A DNA stretch of 41,634 bases. It comes from Candidatus Symbiothrix sp. (GTDB lineage: Bacteria; Bacteroidota; Bacteroidia; Bacteroidales; Azobacteroidaceae). Every line of letters starts with the position of its first letter. Position 1 is the stretch's first letter. The stretch covers positions 1 to 41,634 of the forward strand of contig JAISKM010000116.1 in NCBI GenBank assembly GCA_031261285.1, read 5' to 3'. The notes under the pieces were generated by a model that saw only the letters and a program-made list of their open reading frames with translations, made no database searches and had not been told where the DNA came from. Positions 40,524 to 41,634 of this stretch are shown in pieces. The position numbers and the translations under genes were made by a program.

Positions 40524-40574
40524 TTTGATAAAAATTACGGATGATATGCTTGTATTTTTACAAAAGGATTGTAT

Positions 40575-40616
40575 AACAATATTGTTAGTAACAACATCGT
40601 TACTAACAATATTGTT
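40575..40616. terminator. 18-bp perfect hairpin after meaB
   Basis: AACAATATTGTTAGTAAC (40575-40592) pairs perfectly with 40599-40616, loop AACATC. There is no long T-run, so termination is probable but not certain. Each arm contains the palindrome AACAATATTGTT. Confidence 0.65.
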
Positions 40617-40618
40617 AC

Positions 40619-40902
40619 CAGGGCAAACGCATTAAAATTCATATACTTCACATCCGCTCTCGTAGAGAGCATAGCTAACTAACCAGCAGCCTGAGGCTGC
40701 TGGGGAAAGGTATCCGTCCTCCCCTCTTGCCTGCGTAGCTGGCAAACGTTTTCCATCTGTGTGCCTGCGCTGCAGGCAAGAAATAGCGAAATGCTTTGCT
40801 TTCCAGCAGCCTGAGGCTGCTGGTTAGTTAGCTGCGCTCTCTACGAGAGCGGTAACACACTTCGTTTTTTGCCAATGCTCACATTTTAATGCGCTTGCCC
40901 TG
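40619..40902. mobile_element. 284-bp palindromic element, MITE-like
   Basis: Ends CAGGGCAAACGCATTAAAAT (40619-40638) and ATTTTAATGCGCTTGCCCTG (40883-40902) are complementary with one mismatch. Inner arms 40654-40703 and 40803-40852 are complementary over about 47 of 50 bases and each contains smaller palindromes (GCTCTCGTAGAGAGC; CCAGCAGCCTGAGGCTGCTGG at 40683-40703). The centre encodes nothing evident. It looks like a non-autonomous element or a composite of REP-type repeats. No transposase is present. Confidence 0.75.
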
Positions 40903-40929
40903 ATAAGGTAGACTCAAATAAGTGGAAAC

Positions 40930-41000
40930 AAAAAGAAAGAGACCCGCTCAGGAAAAACGAAACGAAACTATGTACAAAAACCCTGCGGGCTCTCTTTCTT
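40930..41000 (-). terminator. Terminator G2 of the partial paralogue
   Basis: Reverse copy of 33199-33270 with only a few changes. On the minus strand it follows the stop of the 41110 gene by about 110 nt and ends in a T-run. The 41001-41109 stretch holds no gene. Confidence 0.85.
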
Positions 41001-41109
41001 AAACTATTAAAGACGTATTGCATACCTTTGAAGGGTTGCAGATAGGACAGTCAGCGTCAAGGTTGACATTGCTTTCCCATATCAAAGAGCCGGGCGACCA
41101 AGCCTACAC

Positions 41110-41634
41110 TCACAAACTACGCACACAGCGAACAGCCAACCAGTACGTGCCCGTGCCACTATACATGGTCGTAGCGCCACTATTGATGCCGGTGAACAGC
41201 CCTGAAGTACCCTGGGCCCACCAATTGCCGTGGCCGCCCCAAGCGTACCAACCGCTACCACTCGTGGAGTCGCCTGTCATAGCGGCCGTCCCATTCCAAT
41301 CAGCCTGTAGTGCAGCGGTATTACCGGTAGTGCCAGTGCCCGCTGCTAAAGATGGGAATGCAGTCTGCAAGGCCGCCCACTCAGTGCCTGTTGGTACACG
41401 CCAAACAGAGCCATCGCCGGAGTTCAGTGCGGCACAAGCCTTATCAGGATTTGCCCCTACTGAGTAATAATAACCGCGAGTAGGATAAGTTCCACAGTTG
41501 TTACTGTAACAAGTTGCGCTATAACCGGCTTCTTGTAAGTTGGTTGTAGTCCAGCATAGATTCGTCAAATTAGCATTGCTGTAAGCGGCAGTATTATACA
41601 CTTTACCTGAAGGTGCTGTAAATGGAGTACCACA
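41110..41634 (-). CDS. Partial exported protein with Fibrobacter-type major paralogous domain
   Basis: The frame runs to the window edge, so the N-terminus is missing; at least 174 residues are visible. CGTPFTAPSGKVYNTAAYS, NLCWTTTNLQEAGYSATCYS, NCGTYPTRGYYYSVG, VWRVPTGTEWAAL and the end WLAVRCVRSL align with the C-terminal domain of the 32049 protein (CGVPFTALSGKVYNTARYA; CYADNCTSYPTRGYYYTY; IVRCVREV). The middle differs (GSGWYAWGGHGNWWAQGTSG), as in other members of this paralogous family. An in-frame GTG at 41601 is not the true start, because homology continues upstream of it. Confidence 0.8.
   Translation of the reverse strand, partial: CGTPFTAPSGKVYNTAAYSNANLTNLCWTTTNLQEAGYSATCYSNNCGTYPTRGYYYSVGANPDKACAALNSGDGSVWRVPTGTEWAALQTAFPSLAAGTGTTGNTAALQADWNGTAAMTGDSTSGSGWYAWGGHGNWWAQGTSGLFTGINSGATTMYSGTGTYWLAVRCVRSL

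Noticed and set aside
41017..41467. Plus-strand 149-residue frame from 41018
   Set aside because: It is antisense to a clearly homologous paralogous-domain gene, and the TACCTTTG at 41022 alone is not sufficient support.

Overview
The window looks like a chromosomal segment from an uncultured Bacteroidota, most likely of the order Bacteroidales. Four things support this. Promoters are of the Bacteroidota type (TTTG or TTG about 19-20 nt before TAnnTTTG) and no strong Shine-Dalgarno sites were noticed. There is a TPR-AraC hybrid regulator with one membrane segment. The giant surface protein ends in a type IX secretion (T9SS) sorting domain. There are HmuY-like, OstA-like, META/NlpE and Fibrobacter-type major paralogous domain proteins. 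No rRNA, tRNA or CRISPR array was seen.

Layout. 1-650 is a repeat-rich gene-free stretch. 714-9163 is an accessory block: a TPR-AraC regulator, a small membrane protein, and a 2047-residue GC-rich repetitive surface protein built of five tandem modules. Two opposing fragments of tyrosine recombinases follow at 9203-9707. 9674-19396 is a minus-strand housekeeping block: MBL-fold hydrolase and gcvP; rpsO; ruvC; a TonB-dependent receptor with an HmuY-like lipoprotein (haem uptake); rsmE and rsmF. 19505-21975 holds a 36-residue protein, a succinate/acetate-type CoA-transferase and a glycosyltransferase. 22094-29966 is a periplasmic chaperone/outer-membrane assembly cluster (two shrunken PPIase-like proteins, SurA, OstA-like). 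It is interrupted by an AT-rich minus-strand cassette of one lipoprotein and two beta-barrels (23649-26640). 29963-33270 has a DUF975 membrane protein, a ParE-like toxin remnant and two related exported proteins, each behind a structured leader. 33530-40523 has asnS, an NlpE/META lipoprotein, rbfA, a LolC/E-type permease, an exported six-hairpin glycosidase-like protein and meaB. The right end carries large palindromes and a partial paralogue of the 32049 gene in the opposite orientation.

Two themes stand out. First, several families of short palindromic repeats occur both between genes and inside coding sequences without breaking the frame. Hosts are rsmF, rsmE, the TonB receptor, gcvP, both PPIase-like genes, surA, the OstA-like gene and the two exported proteins; in four genes a repeat makes up part of the signal peptide. 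This resembles the Rickettsia palindromic elements, but the families and the use in signal peptides look distinctive. Second, two 210-215 nt elements (26386-26595 minus and 31772-31986 plus) share sequence and a nested secondary structure with compensatory changes. Each lies between a promoter and the start of an exported-protein gene, so they are good candidates for a structured leader RNA family.

CoA-transferase and MeaB suggest fermentation through succinate/propionate with acetate, and GcvP suggests glycine cleavage; the partner enzymes lie outside the window.
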